A stretch of DNA of 64,000 bases from an uncultured Treponema sp. GTDB lineage: Bacteria > Spirochaetota > Spirochaetia > Treponematales > Treponemataceae. Position 1 is the first letter of the stretch; the number at the start of each line of letters is the position of its first letter. Both the position numbers and the translations under genes were made by a program. The stretch covers positions 310,001 to 374,000 of the forward strand of contig ONPD01000001.1 of the NCBI GenBank assembly GCA_900319625.1. Direction: 5' to 3'. Under the pieces are notes generated by a model, which ran no database searches, was not told the DNA's origin, and was given only the letters and a program-made list of their open reading frames with translations. This document shows, piece after piece, positions 26,928-36,763 of the stretch.

Positions 26928-27302
26928 ATGCCTACAATTAATCAGTTAATCCGTCAGGGTCGTAAGTCTGCAGCTAACAGAACCAAAGCTCCCGCGCTTG
27001 ATTCTTGTCCGCAGAAACGTGGTGTTTGTACACGTGTAATGACTATGACACCTAAAAAGCCAAACTCGGCTCTTAGAAAGATTGCTCGTGTTCGTTTGAG
27101 CAATGGTATTGAAGTTACTGCATACATTCCTGGTATTGGACACAACTTGCAGGAACACTCAGTTGTTTTGGTACGCGGTGGTCGTGTAAAGGACCTTCCT
27201 GGTGTACGTTACCATATCATTCGTGGTACAAAAGATACTCTTGGCGTAGAAGATCGCAAACGTGGTCGTTCTAAATACGGTGCTAAGAAACCTAAGGCTT
27301 AA
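26928..27302 (+). CDS. rpsL: 30S ribosomal protein S12
   Basis: Decoding-centre protein and target of streptomycin resistance changes. 124 residues, full length, with [16 protein letters not shown] and the [13 protein letters not shown] loop; Lys is present at both classical resistance positions, so wild type. An ATAGGAG site precedes the ATG. First gene of a two-gene operon with rpsG. Confidence 0.98.
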   Translation: MPTINQLIRQGRKSAANRTKAPALDSCPQKRGVCTRVMTMTPKKPNSALRKIARVRLSNGIEVTAYIPGIGHNLQEHSVVLVRGGRVKDLPGVRYHIIRGTKDTLGVEDRKRGRSKYGAKKPKA

Positions 27303-27314
27303 TGGAGGACTAAG

Positions 27315-27785
27315 ATGGGAAGACATAAGAAATCAATCGAACGTCCATTGATGCCGGATGTTAAATATAATAGCAAAGTTATTTCTAAATTTGTTTGCCG
27401 TATGATGCTTGATGGAAAGAAAGCTACTTGCCAGAAAGTTGTTTACGAAGCAATGGATAAACTTAAGGCTAAAACAGAAAAAGATCCTCTTGAAGTTCTC
27501 TTGAAGGCTCTTGAAAATGTTAAACCTATGGTTGAAGTTAAATCACGCCGTGTAGGTGGTGCTACATATCAGGTTCCAATGGAAATCCGTGAGAACCGCC
27601 GTGAAGCTCTTGCAATGCGCTGGATTATCGAAGCTGCACGCAATAGAAGCGGACACGGAATGGCAGATACTCTTTCTGCTGAACTTCTTGATGCTTACAA
27701 CAATACAGGTACTGCATTCAAGAAGCGTGAAGATGTACATAAGATGGCAGAAGCAAACAAAGCTTTTGCTCACTACCGCTGGTAG
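27315..27785 (+). CDS. rpsG: 30S ribosomal protein S7
   Basis: Head protein that starts assembly of the 3' domain of 16S rRNA and lies at the E site. 156 residues, full length, with [26 protein letters not shown] precedes the start. In many bacteria fusA and tuf follow directly; here a terminator and about 630 bp without a gene separate it from tuf, and fusA is absent. Confidence 0.98.
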   Translation: MGRHKKSIERPLMPDVKYNSKVISKFVCRMMLDGKKATCQKVVYEAMDKLKAKTEKDPLEVLLKALENVKPMVEVKSRRVGGATYQVPMEIRENRREALAMRWIIEAARNRSGHGMADTLSAELLDAYNNTGTAFKKREDVHKMAEANKAFAHYRW

Positions 27786-27815
27786 TTTTAGCTGCTTAAT
27801 GGCGGCTTAATAAGG

Positions 27816-27852
27816 TGGGGACTTCGGAAATCCGGGGTTCCCATTTTTTTTT
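27816..27852 (+). terminator. Strong terminator after rpsG
   Basis: A 13-bp stem, TGGGGACTTCGGA with TCCGGGGTTCCCA (some G-T pairs), an AA loop and nine T. Confidence 0.9.
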
Positions 27853-27853
27853 G

Positions 27854-28417
27854 CAAACGTTGCGGTTTTTCGCAAATAACAGAATTTTGTTTCAACCACT
27901 TGAACAAAAAATTAAAAAACTGTATATTTTCTAATGTTCGACTTTTTATGCTTATTTGAAAATATTGCAGGTCGAAGGGTTCTTTGAGAGTCAGGCAGAA
28001 ACATTAAAAAGAAATTATAAAAATGTATTCTGGTGTTTCCGTAAAGTTAATTTGCAGTTTTTACACTGCAGGTTTTCAGGATTTCACGGCCCTAATTTTG
28101 TGGATTTTCTACCGTTGGTAGTAAATATAAAGACAATTTGTTTGGGTTTCTGACTGGTCGCTACGACTAAACTCGAATATACCAAACCAGTTGTCAGTGA
28201 AGAGATGATAATGATGGTGGTTACCGGGTTGCGGTTCATTGAATAGATAATGAATTGAATCTTCTTCCTATCCGATTCCTATCTGTCATTTATATAATCT
28301 TTCAAACATTGTGTCTGCGAATGGAAATTTTCTTGTTATGAAAAGTTTTCGTTCTGGCTTAAAGTGCGGCACATAAAAAATAAGTATGCCGGCGTAAGTT
28401 CCGGCAAGGAGAAAAAC
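27854..28417 (+). promoter_or_regulatory. Gene-free tuf leader region with promoter and several hairpins
   Basis: 564 bp with no credible gene. A good promoter, TTGAAC (27900-27905), 17 bp, TATATT (27923-27928), would give a leader of about 480 bases before tuf. Hairpins seen: TGCAG/CTGCA near 28051-28070, CTACC/GGTAG near 28110-28122, a larger CTGACTGG/CCAG..GTCAG structure at about 28151-28199, and GCCGG/CCGGC (28388-28405) directly before the AAGGAG of tuf. It does not match tmRNA, RNase P RNA, SRP RNA or a tRNA that I can recognise. Confidence 0.5.
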
Positions 28418-29601
28418 ATGGCAAAGGAGAAGTTCGAAAGAACCAAACCTCACATGAACGTTGGTACTATTGGTCACGTAGACCATGGTAAGACAACACT
28501 TTCTGCAGCTATCACAACATACTGTGCTAATAAGTATGGTGATAAGAAACTTAAGTATGACGAAATTGATAACGCTCCAGAGGAAAAAGAGCGTGGTATT
28601 ACAATCAATACTCGTCACCTTGAGTATCAGTCAGACAAACGTCACTATGCACACATCGACTGTCCAGGACATGCTGACTACATTAAAAACATGATTACTG
28701 GTGCTGCTCAGATGGATGGTGCTATCCTCGTAGTATCTGCTCCAGACTCAGTTATGCCTCAGACAAAAGAGCACTTGTTGCTTGCTCGTCAGGTAGGTGT
28801 ACCAAAGATTATCGTATTCTTGAACAAAGTTGACTTGGTTGACGATCCAGATCTTCTTGAATTGGTTGTTGAAGAAGTAAAAGACACTCTTCAGTCTTAT
28901 GGCTTCTCTGCTGACACACCAATCATTAAGGGTTCTGCATTCAAAGCTCTTCAGGAAGGCGCTACAGCTGAAGATACAGCTTGTATCGAAGAACTTCTTC
29001 AGGCTATGGATACATGGTTCGATGATCCAGTTCGTGATTCTGATAAACCATTCTTGATGCCAATCGAAGATATCTTCACAATTTCTGGTCGTGGTACTGT
29101 AGTAACAGGTAAGATCGAACGCGGTGTTGTAAATATGAACGACCCAGTACAGATCGTAGGTATCCGCCCAACAGCTGATACAACTGTAACAGGTATCGAA
29201 ATGTTCCAGAAGACTCTTGATCAGGGTATGGCTGGTGATAACGTTTCCTTCTCCGTGGTGTTGAGAAGAAAGACGTTGTTCGTGGTCAGGTTTTGGCAAA
29301 GCCAAACAGCATCACACCTCATACAAAGTTCGAAGCTCAGATTTACGTTCTTTCAAAGGAAGAAGGTGGACGTCACTCTCCATTCTTCTCTGGATATCGC
29401 CCACAGTTCTACTTCCGTACAACAGATATTACTGGTACTGTAGAACTCGAAGCTGGTACAGATATGGTTAAACCAGGTGACAACGTAAAAGTTATCGGTA
29501 ACCTTATCCACCCAATCGCTATGGACGAAGGTCTTAAACTTGCTATCCGTGAAGGCGGTCACACAATCGCTTCTGGACAGGTTACAAAAATCATCGAATA
29601 G
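28418..29601 (+). pseudogene. tuf: Elongation factor Tu, frameshifted near 29246
   Basis: EF-Tu carries aminoacyl-tRNA to the ribosome. Start at 28418 with AAGGAG upstream gives [20 protein letters not shown], then [18 protein letters not shown] and NKVD, all intact. At GATAACGTT (29237-29245) only two bases (TC) lie before CTTCTCCGTGG, where other EF-Tu proteins have Gly-x before L-L-R-G; the frame shifts and ends in the wrong frame. The right frame continues to 29601 through [18 protein letters not shown] loss of four bases explains both the shift and the missing two residues and would restore 395 residues, the treponemal length. Either a real defect, with another tuf elsewhere, or a sequence error. 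Confidence 0.9.
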
Positions 29602-29616
29602 TTTTTGATTTTTTCA

Positions 29617-29647
29617 AACAAGGGGCTGGCTCAGCCGGTTCCTTGTT
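29617..29647 (+). other. 14-bp stem-loop between tuf and rpsJ
   Basis: AACAAGGGGCTGGC pairs along its whole length (three G-T pairs) with GCCGGTTCCTTGTT around a TCA loop. No T-run follows and rpsJ has its own AGGAG, so it is a processing or regulatory hairpin rather than a terminator. Confidence 0.65.
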
Positions 29648-29667
29648 GTGAATAGGAGTAATAGAAA

Positions 29668-29976
29668 ATGGCTAATGGAAAGATTCGAGTTAGACTTCGC
29701 GCATTTGACGTTGAGTTAATCGATCAGAGTGCTAAAGCCATCGTGCAGACTGTTCAGAAGGCGGGAGCAAAGGTTTCAGGCCCTATCCCTCTTCCAACAA
29801 GAATCAACAAGTACACTGTACTTCGCTCACCACACGTAAATAAAAAGTCACGTGAGCAGTTTGAGATGCGTACACACAAACGTCTTATTGACATTATGAA
29901 CCCATCTCAGGATGTTATGGATTCTTTGATGAAACTTGAACTTCCTGCCGGTGTTGACGTAGTTATCACACAGTAG
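29668..29976 (+). CDS. rpsJ: 30S ribosomal protein S10
   Basis: 102 residues, full length. S10 sits in the 30S head and also serves as the transcription factor NusE with NusB and NusG. It has the long loop [11 protein letters not shown] and [33 protein letters not shown] precedes the ATG. It follows tuf by 66 bp, the treponemal order tuf-rpsJ. Confidence 0.98.
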   Translation: MANGKIRVRLRAFDVELIDQSAKAIVQTVQKAGAKVSGPIPLPTRINKYTVLRSPHVNKKSREQFEMRTHKRLIDIMNPSQDVMDSLMKLELPAGVDVVITQ

Positions 29977-29984
29977 TGAAAATC

Positions 29985-30051
29985 GCGGACTTTAGTTCGC
30001 AAAAAACAGCAGGTGTTATCCTGCAAGGTACGTTCCCTTTGGATCAGGGAA
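29985..30051 (+). promoter_or_regulatory. Three consecutive hairpins between rpsJ and rplC
   Basis: GCGGAC/GTTCGC (29985-30000), GCAGG/CCTGC (30009-30024) and TTCCCT/AGGGAA (30033-30051). The interval is 151 bp long in an otherwise tightly packed operon. It may be a site for autogenous control by L4 or L3, or a processing site. Confidence 0.5.
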
Positions 30052-30127
30052 GACGGCCCAAAATAATTCAATAGGACAATGGTTTGGATAAAATCCACTC
30101 AGTTTGTTCTAACAGGAGAATATCAGA

Positions 30128-30748
30128 ATGAAAGGTCTGATTGCTAAAAAAGTTGGCATGACACAGATATTCGACGAAAGCGGAAATCTGACACCAGTAA
30201 CCGTGATCCAGGTCGAGCCAAATGTTGTCGTTGCCAAGAAAACAAAGGAAAATTGCGGTTATGATGCAGTTGTTCTTGGTTTGGAAGACATTAAAGCTTC
30301 TAAAGCAAACAAAGCATATGCCGGACAATTCCCAGAGAACATCAACCCTAAGCGTCACTTGAAAGAGTTCCGCAACTTCGAAAAAGAAGTAAATGTTGGT
30401 GATGAAATTGGTCTTGAACTTTTTGAAGGCAGCCGTTTCTTGGATGTTACTGCAACTTCAAAGGGAAAAGGATTCCAGGGTGTAATGAAGAGATGGGGCT
30501 TCCATGGTGGACGTGCTACTCACGGTTCTAAATTCCATCGTGAGCCGGGTGGAACTGGAGAATGTACTACTCCAGGACACAGCTTTAAAAACATCAAACT
30601 TCCTGGTCATATGGGATTCAAGAAGATTACTGTTCAGAATTTGAAGATTGTTAAAGTAGATCCTGAACTTAAAGTAATTATGGTTCGCGGAGCTGTTCCG
30701 GGAAACAAAGACTGTACTCTCATCGTAAAGTCCGCAGTTAAGAAATAA
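30128..30748 (+). CDS. rplC: 50S ribosomal protein L3
   Basis: Early assembly protein reaching to the peptidyl transferase centre. 206 residues. MKGLIAKKVGMTQIFDESG and the long loop RWGFHGGRATHGSKFHREPG are diagnostic. ACAGGAG precedes the ATG, after an unusually long structured gap from rpsJ. Confidence 0.98.
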   Translation: MKGLIAKKVGMTQIFDESGNLTPVTVIQVEPNVVVAKKTKENCGYDAVVLGLEDIKASKANKAYAGQFPENINPKRHLKEFRNFEKEVNVGDEIGLELFEGSRFLDVTATSKGKGFQGVMKRWGFHGGRATHGSKFHREPGGTGECTTPGHSFKNIKLPGHMGFKKITVQNLKIVKVDPELKVIMVRGAVPGNKDCTLIVKSAVKK

Positions 30749-30760
30749 GGGGAATAAGAT

Positions 30761-31399
30761 ATGGAAAAGAAAGTCTATTCAACTTCTGGTAAAGAACTGC
30801 GTACAATCACACTTGATGATAAAGTATTCGGTCTTCCAGTAAATGACGACGTAATTTATTACGCAATTACAAATGAATTAGCAAATAAACGTGTTGGTAC
30901 AGCTTGTACTAAAACTCGTGCAGAAGTTCACGGAAGTAATGCAAAACCTTACAACCAGAAAGGTACAGGTAATGCTCGTCGTGGTGATAAGAAATCTCCT
31001 ATCACTGTTGGCGGTGGTATCATTTTTGGACCAAAACCACGCGACTTCAGTTACTCAATTCCTAAAAAGGAAAAGAGACTTGCTATGAAAACAATCTTGA
31101 GCTCACACGCTCAGGGTGACAGACTTACTATCGTAGAAGACTTTACAGTTGAAAGCGGTAAAACAAAGGACTTGGTTGCTATCCTTAAGAACTTTGCTAA
31201 AGATGAAAGAACAGTTTTGATTCTTAAAGATGACGATGCAAAAGTAAAACAGGCTGCAAGAAACATTAAGAATCTTACATTCTTGTCTTACAATCGTTTG
31301 AACGCTCATGACTTGTTCTACGGAAGAAAAATTATTGCTCTTGAAAGCGCAGTAAAAAATCTTTCTGACTTCTATGCTGATGATAAGGAGGCTAAATAA
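30761..31399 (+). CDS. rplD: 50S ribosomal protein L4
   Basis: 212 residues. Lines the exit tunnel; in E. coli it represses its own operon by transcription and translation control. The tunnel loop [20 protein letters not shown] and the following [10 protein letters not shown] are intact. AAGGGGAAT precedes the ATG; the stop overlaps rplW by 1 bp. Confidence 0.97.
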   Translation: MEKKVYSTSGKELRTITLDDKVFGLPVNDDVIYYAITNELANKRVGTACTKTRAEVHGSNAKPYNQKGTGNARRGDKKSPITVGGGIIFGPKPRDFSYSIPKKEKRLAMKTILSSHAQGDRLTIVEDFTVESGKTKDLVAILKNFAKDERTVLILKDDDAKVKQAARNIKNLTFLSYNRLNAHDLFYGRKIIALESAVKNLSDFYADDKEAK

Positions 31400-31683
31400 T
31401 GACTAATACTGATATCCTTATTAAGCCTGTTGTATCTGAAAAGGCAAGTACTTTACGTGAACAGAATAAATATGTATTTATCGTGCATCCTGACGCAACA
31501 AAAACTCAGATTAAAGCTGCTGTTGCTGATTTGTTCAAAGTAAAGGTTATTGGCTGCACAACTATGAATGTGCTTGGAAAAATGAAACGTCTTCGCGGTC
31601 GTCCGGGAAGAACTGCATCATTCAAAAAGGCAATTGTACGTCTTGCAGAAGGCGAAACAATCAGCGCTTTTGAAGGTGTTTAA
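31399..31683 (+). CDS. rplW: 50S ribosomal protein L23
   Basis: 94 residues. Forms the docking site for trigger factor and SRP at the tunnel exit. Has LIKPVVSEKAS at the start and GRPGRTASFKKAIVRL at the end. An AAGGAGG site lies inside the end of rplD; start and stop overlap (TAATG), so translation is coupled. Confidence 0.97.
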   Translation: MTNTDILIKPVVSEKASTLREQNKYVFIVHPDATKTQIKAAVADLFKVKVIGCTTMNVLGKMKRLRGRPGRTASFKKAIVRLAEGETISAFEGV

Positions 31684-31711
31684 TTCCAAGTTGTAACTAA
31701 GGGGAATAAAG

Positions 31712-32539
31712 ATGGCTCTTAAAGTATTTAAGCCAATGACACCTGGTACACGTGGACGTGTAGATTTGTGTCGTGATGAATTGACATCAGCAAGACCCGA
31801 AAAAACATTGGTGTCAAAAAGAAAGTCACATTCTGGTCGTAACTCTGCAGGACGTATTACTGTACGTCATCAGGGTGGCGGTCACAAAAGACTTTATCGT
31901 GATATAGATTTTAAGCGTGATAAGCACGGCATCCCTGGAACCGTAAAATCAATTGAATACGATCCAAACAGAAGTGCTAACATCGCTTTGATTTATTATG
32001 CTGACGGTGATAAACGTTATATCATCGCTCCAAAAGGATTGCAGGTTGGACAGAAAGTAATGTCTGGCGAAAATGCAACTCCTACAGTTGGAAATGCTCT
32101 TCCTCTGAAAGCAATTCCAGTTGGTTTCACTATTCATAACATCGAGTTGAACCTCGGTCAGGGTGGACAGCTTGTTCGTTCTGCTGGTGCTTCTGCTCAG
32201 ATTTCTGGTAGTGAAGGTGACTACGTAATCGTTCGTTTGCCTTCTGGTGAAATGAGAAAAATCAACGGACGCTGCTATGCTACAGTCGGTGTTGTAGGAA
32301 ACGAAGAACACATGAATGTTAAGCTTGGTAAAGCTGGTCACAGACGTTGGTTGGGTATCAGACCTACTGTTCGCGGTATGGCTATGAACCCTCATGATCA
32401 TCCGCTTGGTGGTGGTGAAGGTGCCGGTAAAGGTCGTAACCCAGTTACTCCTTGGGGACAGCCTTGTAAAGGTTACCAGACACGCAACAAACGCAAGACA
32501 TCTAACAATTTCATTGTTAGCCGTCGTAAGAAGAAGTAG
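31712..32539 (+). CDS. rplB: 50S ribosomal protein L2
   Basis: 275 residues, full length. Needed for subunit joining and peptidyl transfer. Shows [20 protein letters not shown] and the conserved C-terminal [17 protein letters not shown] with the key His. AAGGGGAA precedes the ATG. Confidence 0.98.
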   Translation: MALKVFKPMTPGTRGRVDLCRDELTSARPEKTLVSKRKSHSGRNSAGRITVRHQGGGHKRLYRDIDFKRDKHGIPGTVKSIEYDPNRSANIALIYYADGDKRYIIAPKGLQVGQKVMSGENATPTVGNALPLKAIPVGFTIHNIELNLGQGGQLVRSAGASAQISGSEGDYVIVRLPSGEMRKINGRCYATVGVVGNEEHMNVKLGKAGHRRWLGIRPTVRGMAMNPHDHPLGGGEGAGKGRNPVTPWGQPCKGYQTRNKRKTSNNFIVSRRKKK

Positions 32540-32553
32540 GCGAGGAGATAATC

Positions 32554-32838
32554 GTGTCAAGATCTGTTAAAAAAGGACCTTTCGTAGAGAAATCACTTTA
32601 CAAAAAGGTTCAGGCAATGAATAAAGAAGCAGACAGAAAAATGATTAAAACATATTCTCGCTGCTCAACAATCATCCCAGAAATGGTTGGAAACACTATT
32701 TCTGTTTATAATGGTAAATCATGGATTCCTGTATACGTTACAGAAAACCTGGTAGGTCACAAGCTCGGTGAATTTGCACCAACTCGCACTTACCACGGAC
32801 ATGGTGGTTCAGATAAATCTGCCGGAAAAGGCAATTAA
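32554..32838 (+). CDS. rpsS: 30S ribosomal protein S19
   Basis: 94 residues. Binds the A-site side of the 30S head with S13. [15 protein letters not shown] and [16 protein letters not shown] are typical. Start is GTG at 32554 with CGAGGAG upstream. Confidence 0.97.
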   Translation: MSRSVKKGPFVEKSLYKKVQAMNKEADRKMIKTYSRCSTIIPEMVGNTISVYNGKSWIPVYVTENLVGHKLGEFAPTRTYHGHGGSDKSAGKGN

Positions 32839-32850
32839 TAGGTGGATATT

Positions 32851-33207
32851 ATGGCTGAGAAAAAAGGTTATGTAGCCACTACAAAATTCCTTATTGCATC
32901 ACCAACAAAGGTTCGCCCTGTTGCTAATGTAATTAAACAGAAGTCCTATTCGGAAGCTATGGCAATTCTTGCTAATATGCCACAGAAAGGTGCAGGTCTT
33001 ATCAGCGCTACTTTGAAGTCAGCTGCTGCTAACGCACTTAATTTGAATAGCAAATTAGATGAAGATATGCTTTACGTAAAAGAAATCAGAATTGACGAAG
33101 GTCCAAGACTCAAGAGAGTTTGGTTCCGTGCTCGTGGTCGTGCTGATCAGCTTTTGAAACGTATGTGCCATATTACCGTTGTCGTTGACGAAAAGGCGGG
33201 GGAATAA
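32851..33207 (+). CDS. rplV: 50S ribosomal protein L22
   Basis: 118 residues from ATG 32851, which has GGTGG upstream; a GTG at 32842 overlaps that site and is less likely. Binds several 23S domains and its hairpin lines the exit tunnel. [16 protein letters not shown] and [18 protein letters not shown] are family hallmarks. It ends one base before rpsC begins. Confidence 0.96.
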   Translation: MAEKKGYVATTKFLIASPTKVRPVANVIKQKSYSEAMAILANMPQKGAGLISATLKSAAANALNLNSKLDEDMLYVKEIRIDEGPRLKRVWFRARGRADQLLKRMCHITVVVDEKAGE

Positions 33208-33208
33208 A

Positions 33209-33946
33209 GTGGGACAGAAAGTAAATCCAATTGGTTTGCGCTTGGGCGTAAACAAAACATGGCAGTCACGATGGTATGCAGATCCTCGTGAATATGCAGA
33301 TTTAGTTTTGGAAGATATTAAAATCCGTAAAATGGTTTCTGAACTTCCAGAATGTAAAAATGCAGACATTGCTGAAATTGAAATTGTACGCCATCCACAG
33401 CGCGTTACAATCGTAATTCATACAGCTCGTCCTGGTGTTATTATTGGTGTAAAAGGTGCTTCAATCGAAAAGATTAGCGCTGACATCCAGAAGCAGCTTA
33501 CAAAGAAAGTTCAGATCAAGATTAAGGAAATTAAACGTGCTGATTTGAACGCTTCTTTGATTGCTCAGAACATCGGTCGTCAGCTTGCAGGTCGTGGTTC
33601 ATTCCGCAAGGCTATGAAACAGGCTGTAAGCAATGCTATGCGTGCAGGCGCACAGGGTATTAAAGTTCGTGTTAGTGGTCGTCTTGGTGGCGCAGATATG
33701 AGCCGCACAGAAGAGCACAAAGAGGGACGTGTACCACTTCACACACTTCGTGCTGATATCGACTATGGAACATTCGCAGCTCTTACTACATACGGTAAAA
33801 TCGGTGTTAAAGTATGGGTTTACAATGGAATGAACTATGGTATTGAACGTAACGAAGATGCCGGTCAGCTTGTAAAGAAGCCAAGACGTAATCGTCCAAC
33901 TGCAGACAAGGCTGAAGGTGCTGAACCTAAAAAGGCAAGGAGTTAG
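33209..33946 (+). CDS. rpsC: 30S ribosomal protein S3
   Basis: 245 residues from GTG 33209, preceded by GGGGGAA. Lies at the mRNA entry and has helicase activity with S4 and S5. [18 protein letters not shown], the KH motif [13 protein letters not shown] and [13 protein letters not shown] are all present. The C-terminus carries a short Lys/Arg/Glu-rich tail. Confidence 0.97.
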   Translation: MGQKVNPIGLRLGVNKTWQSRWYADPREYADLVLEDIKIRKMVSELPECKNADIAEIEIVRHPQRVTIVIHTARPGVIIGVKGASIEKISADIQKQLTKKVQIKIKEIKRADLNASLIAQNIGRQLAGRGSFRKAMKQAVSNAMRAGAQGIKVRVSGRLGGADMSRTEEHKEGRVPLHTLRADIDYGTFAALTTYGKIGVKVWVYNGMNYGIERNEDAGQLVKKPRRNRPTADKAEGAEPKKARS

Positions 33947-33948
33947 TT

Positions 33949-34368
33949 ATGCCACTGAGTCCTAAAAGAGTTATTCATAGAAAAGTGCAGCGTGGCCGCG
34001 AAAAGGGAAACGCTACACGTGATAATACAATCGACTTCGGCGACATCGCTCTCGTAGCAATGGAACCAACTTGGCTTGATGCTAAGGTTATTGAAGCAGC
34101 CCGTGTTGCTATCAACCGTAAGCTTGAGCGTAAAGGTAATGTCTGGATTCGTATTTTCCCAGACAAGCCTATTACAAAGAAGCCTGCTGAAGTTCGTATG
34201 GGTAAGGGTAAAGGTGCTCCAGATCATTGGGCAGCTGTTATCAAACCTGGTATGATTTTGTTTGAAATTGGTGGTGTTGACCTTGAAGTTGCTCACAGAG
34301 CTTTGGAACTTGCAAGTGATAAACTTCCAGTTATTACAAAAATCGCTTATAAGCCAACAAGAGACTAG
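33949..34368 (+). CDS. rplP: 50S ribosomal protein L16
   Basis: 139 residues, full length. Helps to place tRNA in the A site. The start [20 protein letters not shown] differs somewhat from the usual M-L-x-P-K-R but keeps PKR and [16 protein letters not shown] and the Arg-Pro-rich end region are typical. AAGGAG lies in the end of rpsC. Confidence 0.97.
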   Translation: MPLSPKRVIHRKVQRGREKGNATRDNTIDFGDIALVAMEPTWLDAKVIEAARVAINRKLERKGNVWIRIFPDKPITKKPAEVRMGKGKGAPDHWAAVIKPGMILFEIGGVDLEVAHRALELASDKLPVITKIAYKPTRD

Positions 34369-34379
34369 GAGGAAATAAG

Positions 34380-34592
34380 ATGGCTGATTCAAAGAAAAAG
34401 AATGACAAAGAACTGTCTTATAAAGAACTAGTTGCTAAACGTGATGAGCTTAAAAAGGAATACATGGATCTCCGCTTTAAGATGGTAGTATCACATGTAG
34501 ATAACCCATTGCAGAAACGTACAATCCGTCGCGAAATCGCAAGATTGAATACGTTCATCCGCCAGAAAGAAATTGCTGGCGAAAATAAATAG
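34380..34592 (+). CDS. rpmC: 50S ribosomal protein L29
   Basis: 70 residues: a two-helix protein near the tunnel exit. The helix SYKELVAKRDELKKEYMDLR and DNPLQKRTIRREIARLNT match. TAGGAGGAA precedes the ATG. Confidence 0.96.
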   Translation: MADSKKKNDKELSYKELVAKRDELKKEYMDLRFKMVVSHVDNPLQKRTIRREIARLNTFIRQKEIAGENK

Positions 34593-34602
34593 GAGCTGAA
34601 CC

Positions 34603-34878
34603 GTGGCAGAAAATACTGTTCAGACTGTAAAGGCAGCAAAAAGATCTTTTACAGGAATTGTTACAAGCGAAAAAATGGACAAAACAATTGTAGTAACAAT
34701 TTCATCTAAAAAGATGGATAGCCTTTACAAGAAGTATGTTACTAGATCAAAGAAATACATGGCACATGATGAAAACAATGATGCACATGTAGGTGATACA
34801 GTTCGTATTGTAGAATGCAGACCACTCAGTAAAAACAAGTGCTGGCGTCTTGCAGAAGTAATTGAAAGAGCAAAATAA
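34603..34878 (+). CDS. rpsQ: 30S ribosomal protein S17
   Basis: 91 residues. OB-fold primary binder of 16S rRNA. FTGIVTSEKMDKTIVVTI, a KKYVTRSKKYMAHDE segment and VRIVECRPLSKNKCWRL are diagnostic. GTG start with TAGGAG upstream. Confidence 0.96.
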   Translation: MAENTVQTVKAAKRSFTGIVTSEKMDKTIVVTISSKKMDSLYKKYVTRSKKYMAHDENNDAHVGDTVRIVECRPLSKNKCWRLAEVIERAK

Positions 34879-34897
34879 GCGAAGGAGTTAAAGAATT

Positions 34898-35266
34898 ATG
34901 ATTCAGATGCAATCTTGTATGACAGTTGCTGATAACTCTGGAGCAAAAATTGCTCAGTGTATCAAAGTAATTGGTGGTTCACACCGCCGTTACGCTGGTA
35001 TCGGCGACATCGTAGTAGTAGCTATCAAAGATGCTATTCCTACTTCTACAATCAAAAAGGGTGCTATTGAAAAGGCTGTTATTGTACGCCAGGCTAAAGA
35101 GTACCGCCGTCCTGATGGAACTTACATTCGTTTCGATGATAACGCTTGTGTTATCGTTGATGACAGCAAGAACCCAAAAGGAAAGCGTATTTTTGGACCT
35201 GTAGCTCGCGAGCTTCGTGATATGGATTTTATGAAAATCGTTTCACTCGCTCCAGAGGTTCTTTAA
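34898..35266 (+). CDS. rplN: 50S ribosomal protein L14
   Basis: 122 residues, full length. Forms intersubunit bridges and is the target of the silencing factor Rsf[18 protein letters not shown] and [14 protein letters not shown] are typical. AAGGAG precedes the ATG. Confidence 0.98.
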   Translation: MIQMQSCMTVADNSGAKIAQCIKVIGGSHRRYAGIGDIVVVAIKDAIPTSTIKKGAIEKAVIVRQAKEYRRPDGTYIRFDDNACVIVDDSKNPKGKRIFGPVARELRDMDFMKIVSLAPEVL

Positions 35267-35278
35267 GGAGTAATGAGG

Positions 35279-35596
35279 ATGTTAGTAAAATCAAAAATCC
35301 GTAAAGGCGATACAGTAGAAGTACTTGCTGGAAAAGATAAGGGAAAACGCGGCGAAGTTGTTAGCGTAAACCTTAAAAAAGAAGCAGTAATAGTATCTGG
35401 TGTAAACATTGTTAAAAAGGCAATGAAAAAGAGAAGCCAGCAGGACCAGGGCGGAATCGCTGAGGTTGAAGCTCCTCTTAATATTTCTAACGTGGGAATC
35501 GTATGTAAAAAATGCGGTCGCCCAGTTAAGATTGGTTACAAAATTGACGGCGACAAGAAAATTCGCGTTTGCCGTAAATGTGGAGAAACTTTGTAA
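35279..35596 (+). CDS. rplX: 50S ribosomal protein L24
   Basis: 105 residues from ATG 35279, which has AAGGAG at an 8-base distance; the ATG at 35273 is only 2 bases from it. Assembly initiator. The KOW motif [20 protein letters not shown] is clear. The C-terminus has two Cys pairs (CKKC and CRKC), a zinc-binding form. TAATG overlap with rplE indicates coupled translation. Confidence 0.95.
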   Translation: MLVKSKIRKGDTVEVLAGKDKGKRGEVVSVNLKKEAVIVSGVNIVKKAMKKRSQQDQGGIAEVEAPLNISNVGIVCKKCGRPVKIGYKIDGDKKIRVCRKCGETL

Positions 35597-36147
35597 TGGC
35601 AAATTACGTACCTCGGCTTAAGAAAGTCTATAAAGACGAAATCGCACCGGCTCTTACAAAAGAGTTCAGCTATACAACTCCGATGCAGATCCCTGTTATC
35701 AAAAAAGTTGTAGTAAGCATGGGTGTTGGTGAAGCTCTCACAAATAAGAAACTCCTTGATGCCGCAGTTACTGACTTGACTGCTATCACAGGTCAGAAAG
35801 CTGTTAAAACTAGAGCTAAGAAGAGTATTGCTAACTTTAAACTTCGTGAGGGTAATGAAGTAGGAGCAATGGTAACATTGCGCGGTAACATCATGTATGA
35901 GTTCCTTGACCGCCTTATCAATGTTGCACTCCCACGTGTAAAGGATTTCCGTGGAATTAAAGCTACTGGCTTTGATGGTCATGGAAACTTCTCTCTTGGT
36001 ATTACAGAACAGATTATCTTCCCAGAAATCGACTTCGACAAAATCGTTAAGATTGCTGGTATGAATATTACTGTAGTAACTAGCGCAAAGACTGACGCTG
36101 AAGCTAAAGCTTTGCTTACCAAGTTCAACATGCCGTTCAGAAAGTAG
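35596..36147 (+). CDS. rplE: 50S ribosomal protein L5
   Basis: 183 residues from ATG 35596; the start shares bases with the rplX stop. Binds 5S rRNA with L18 and contacts P-site t[31 protein letters not shown] and the loop [20 protein letters not shown] are family features. Confidence 0.97.
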   Translation: MANYVPRLKKVYKDEIAPALTKEFSYTTPMQIPVIKKVVVSMGVGEALTNKKLLDAAVTDLTAITGQKAVKTRAKKSIANFKLREGNEVGAMVTLRGNIMYEFLDRLINVALPRVKDFRGIKATGFDGHGNFSLGITEQIIFPEIDFDKIVKIAGMNITVVTSAKTDAEAKALLTKFNMPFRK

Positions 36148-36154
36148 GTGAAGT

Positions 36155-36340
36155 ATGGCAAAGAAATCAATGATTATTAAAGCAGCCCGCAAACAGAAAT
36201 ATTCGACACGCGAATACAATCGCTGTCAGATTTGCGGTCGTCCACGCGGATATTTACGCAAGTTTAAGATGTGTCGTCTTTGCTTCCGTAAATTAGCAAG
36301 CGAAGGCCAGCTTCCTGGCGTAACAAAATCTAGTTGGTAG
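36155..36340 (+). CDS. rpsN: 30S ribosomal protein S14, type Z (zinc-binding)
   Basis: 61 residues, the short zinc form. Four Cys in CQICGRPRG and CRLCFRKLA hold zinc. Late-assembling 30S head protein. AGGTGAAGT precedes the ATG, 7 bp after rplE. Confidence 0.97.
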   Translation: MAKKSMIIKAARKQKYSTREYNRCQICGRPRGYLRKFKMCRLCFRKLASEGQLPGVTKSSW

Positions 36341-36349
36341 GGGGATGTA

Positions 36350-36748
36350 ATGAGTGCATCAGATCCAGTAGCAGACATGCTCACAAAGGTTCGGAATGCG
36401 GCTGTTGCCCGCCACGAGAAAGTAGATGTTCCAGCATCAAAGCTGAAGCTCGAAATCGTGAAGATTCTGAAAACTGAAGGATATATTAAAAACTTCAAAA
36501 AGGTTCAGGAAGACGGAAAGAATACTCTTCGTATTTTCTTGAAATATGATGATGATAATAACCCGGTAATCCACGGTGTAAAGAAAATTTCTACACCAGG
36601 TCGCCGTGTTTATTCTGGCTATAAAGATTTACCACGTGTTTATAACGGATACGGTACAATCATCGTTTCAACTTCTGCTGGTGTAACAACTGGTAAGAAA
36701 GCTTCTGAAAAGATGGTTGGTGGTGAATTGGTTTGCACAATCTGGTAA
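36350..36748 (+). CDS. rpsH: 30S ribosomal protein S8
   Basis: 132 residues. Key 16S binder; in E. coli it represses the spc operon at the rplE start. [14 protein letters not shown] and the C-terminal [20 protein letters not shown] are clear. A GGGGG site precedes the ATG. Confidence 0.97.
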   Translation: MSASDPVADMLTKVRNAAVARHEKVDVPASKLKLEIVKILKTEGYIKNFKKVQEDGKNTLRIFLKYDDDNNPVIHGVKKISTPGRRVYSGYKDLPRVYNGYGTIIVSTSAGVTTGKKASEKMVGGELVCTIW

Positions 36749-36763
36749 GGGGAGGCAGAAAGT

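Noticed and set aside
27956..28153. A 65-codon open frame inside the tuf leader, starting with TTG.
   Set aside because: No ribosome binding site, Phe-rich composition unlike the neighbours and no recognisable domain; it is best read as chance.
28151..28199. tmRNA, RNase P RNA or SRP RNA in the gap before tuf.
   Set aside because: None of the conserved core words or 3' ends of these RNAs is present; only unspecific hairpins are seen.
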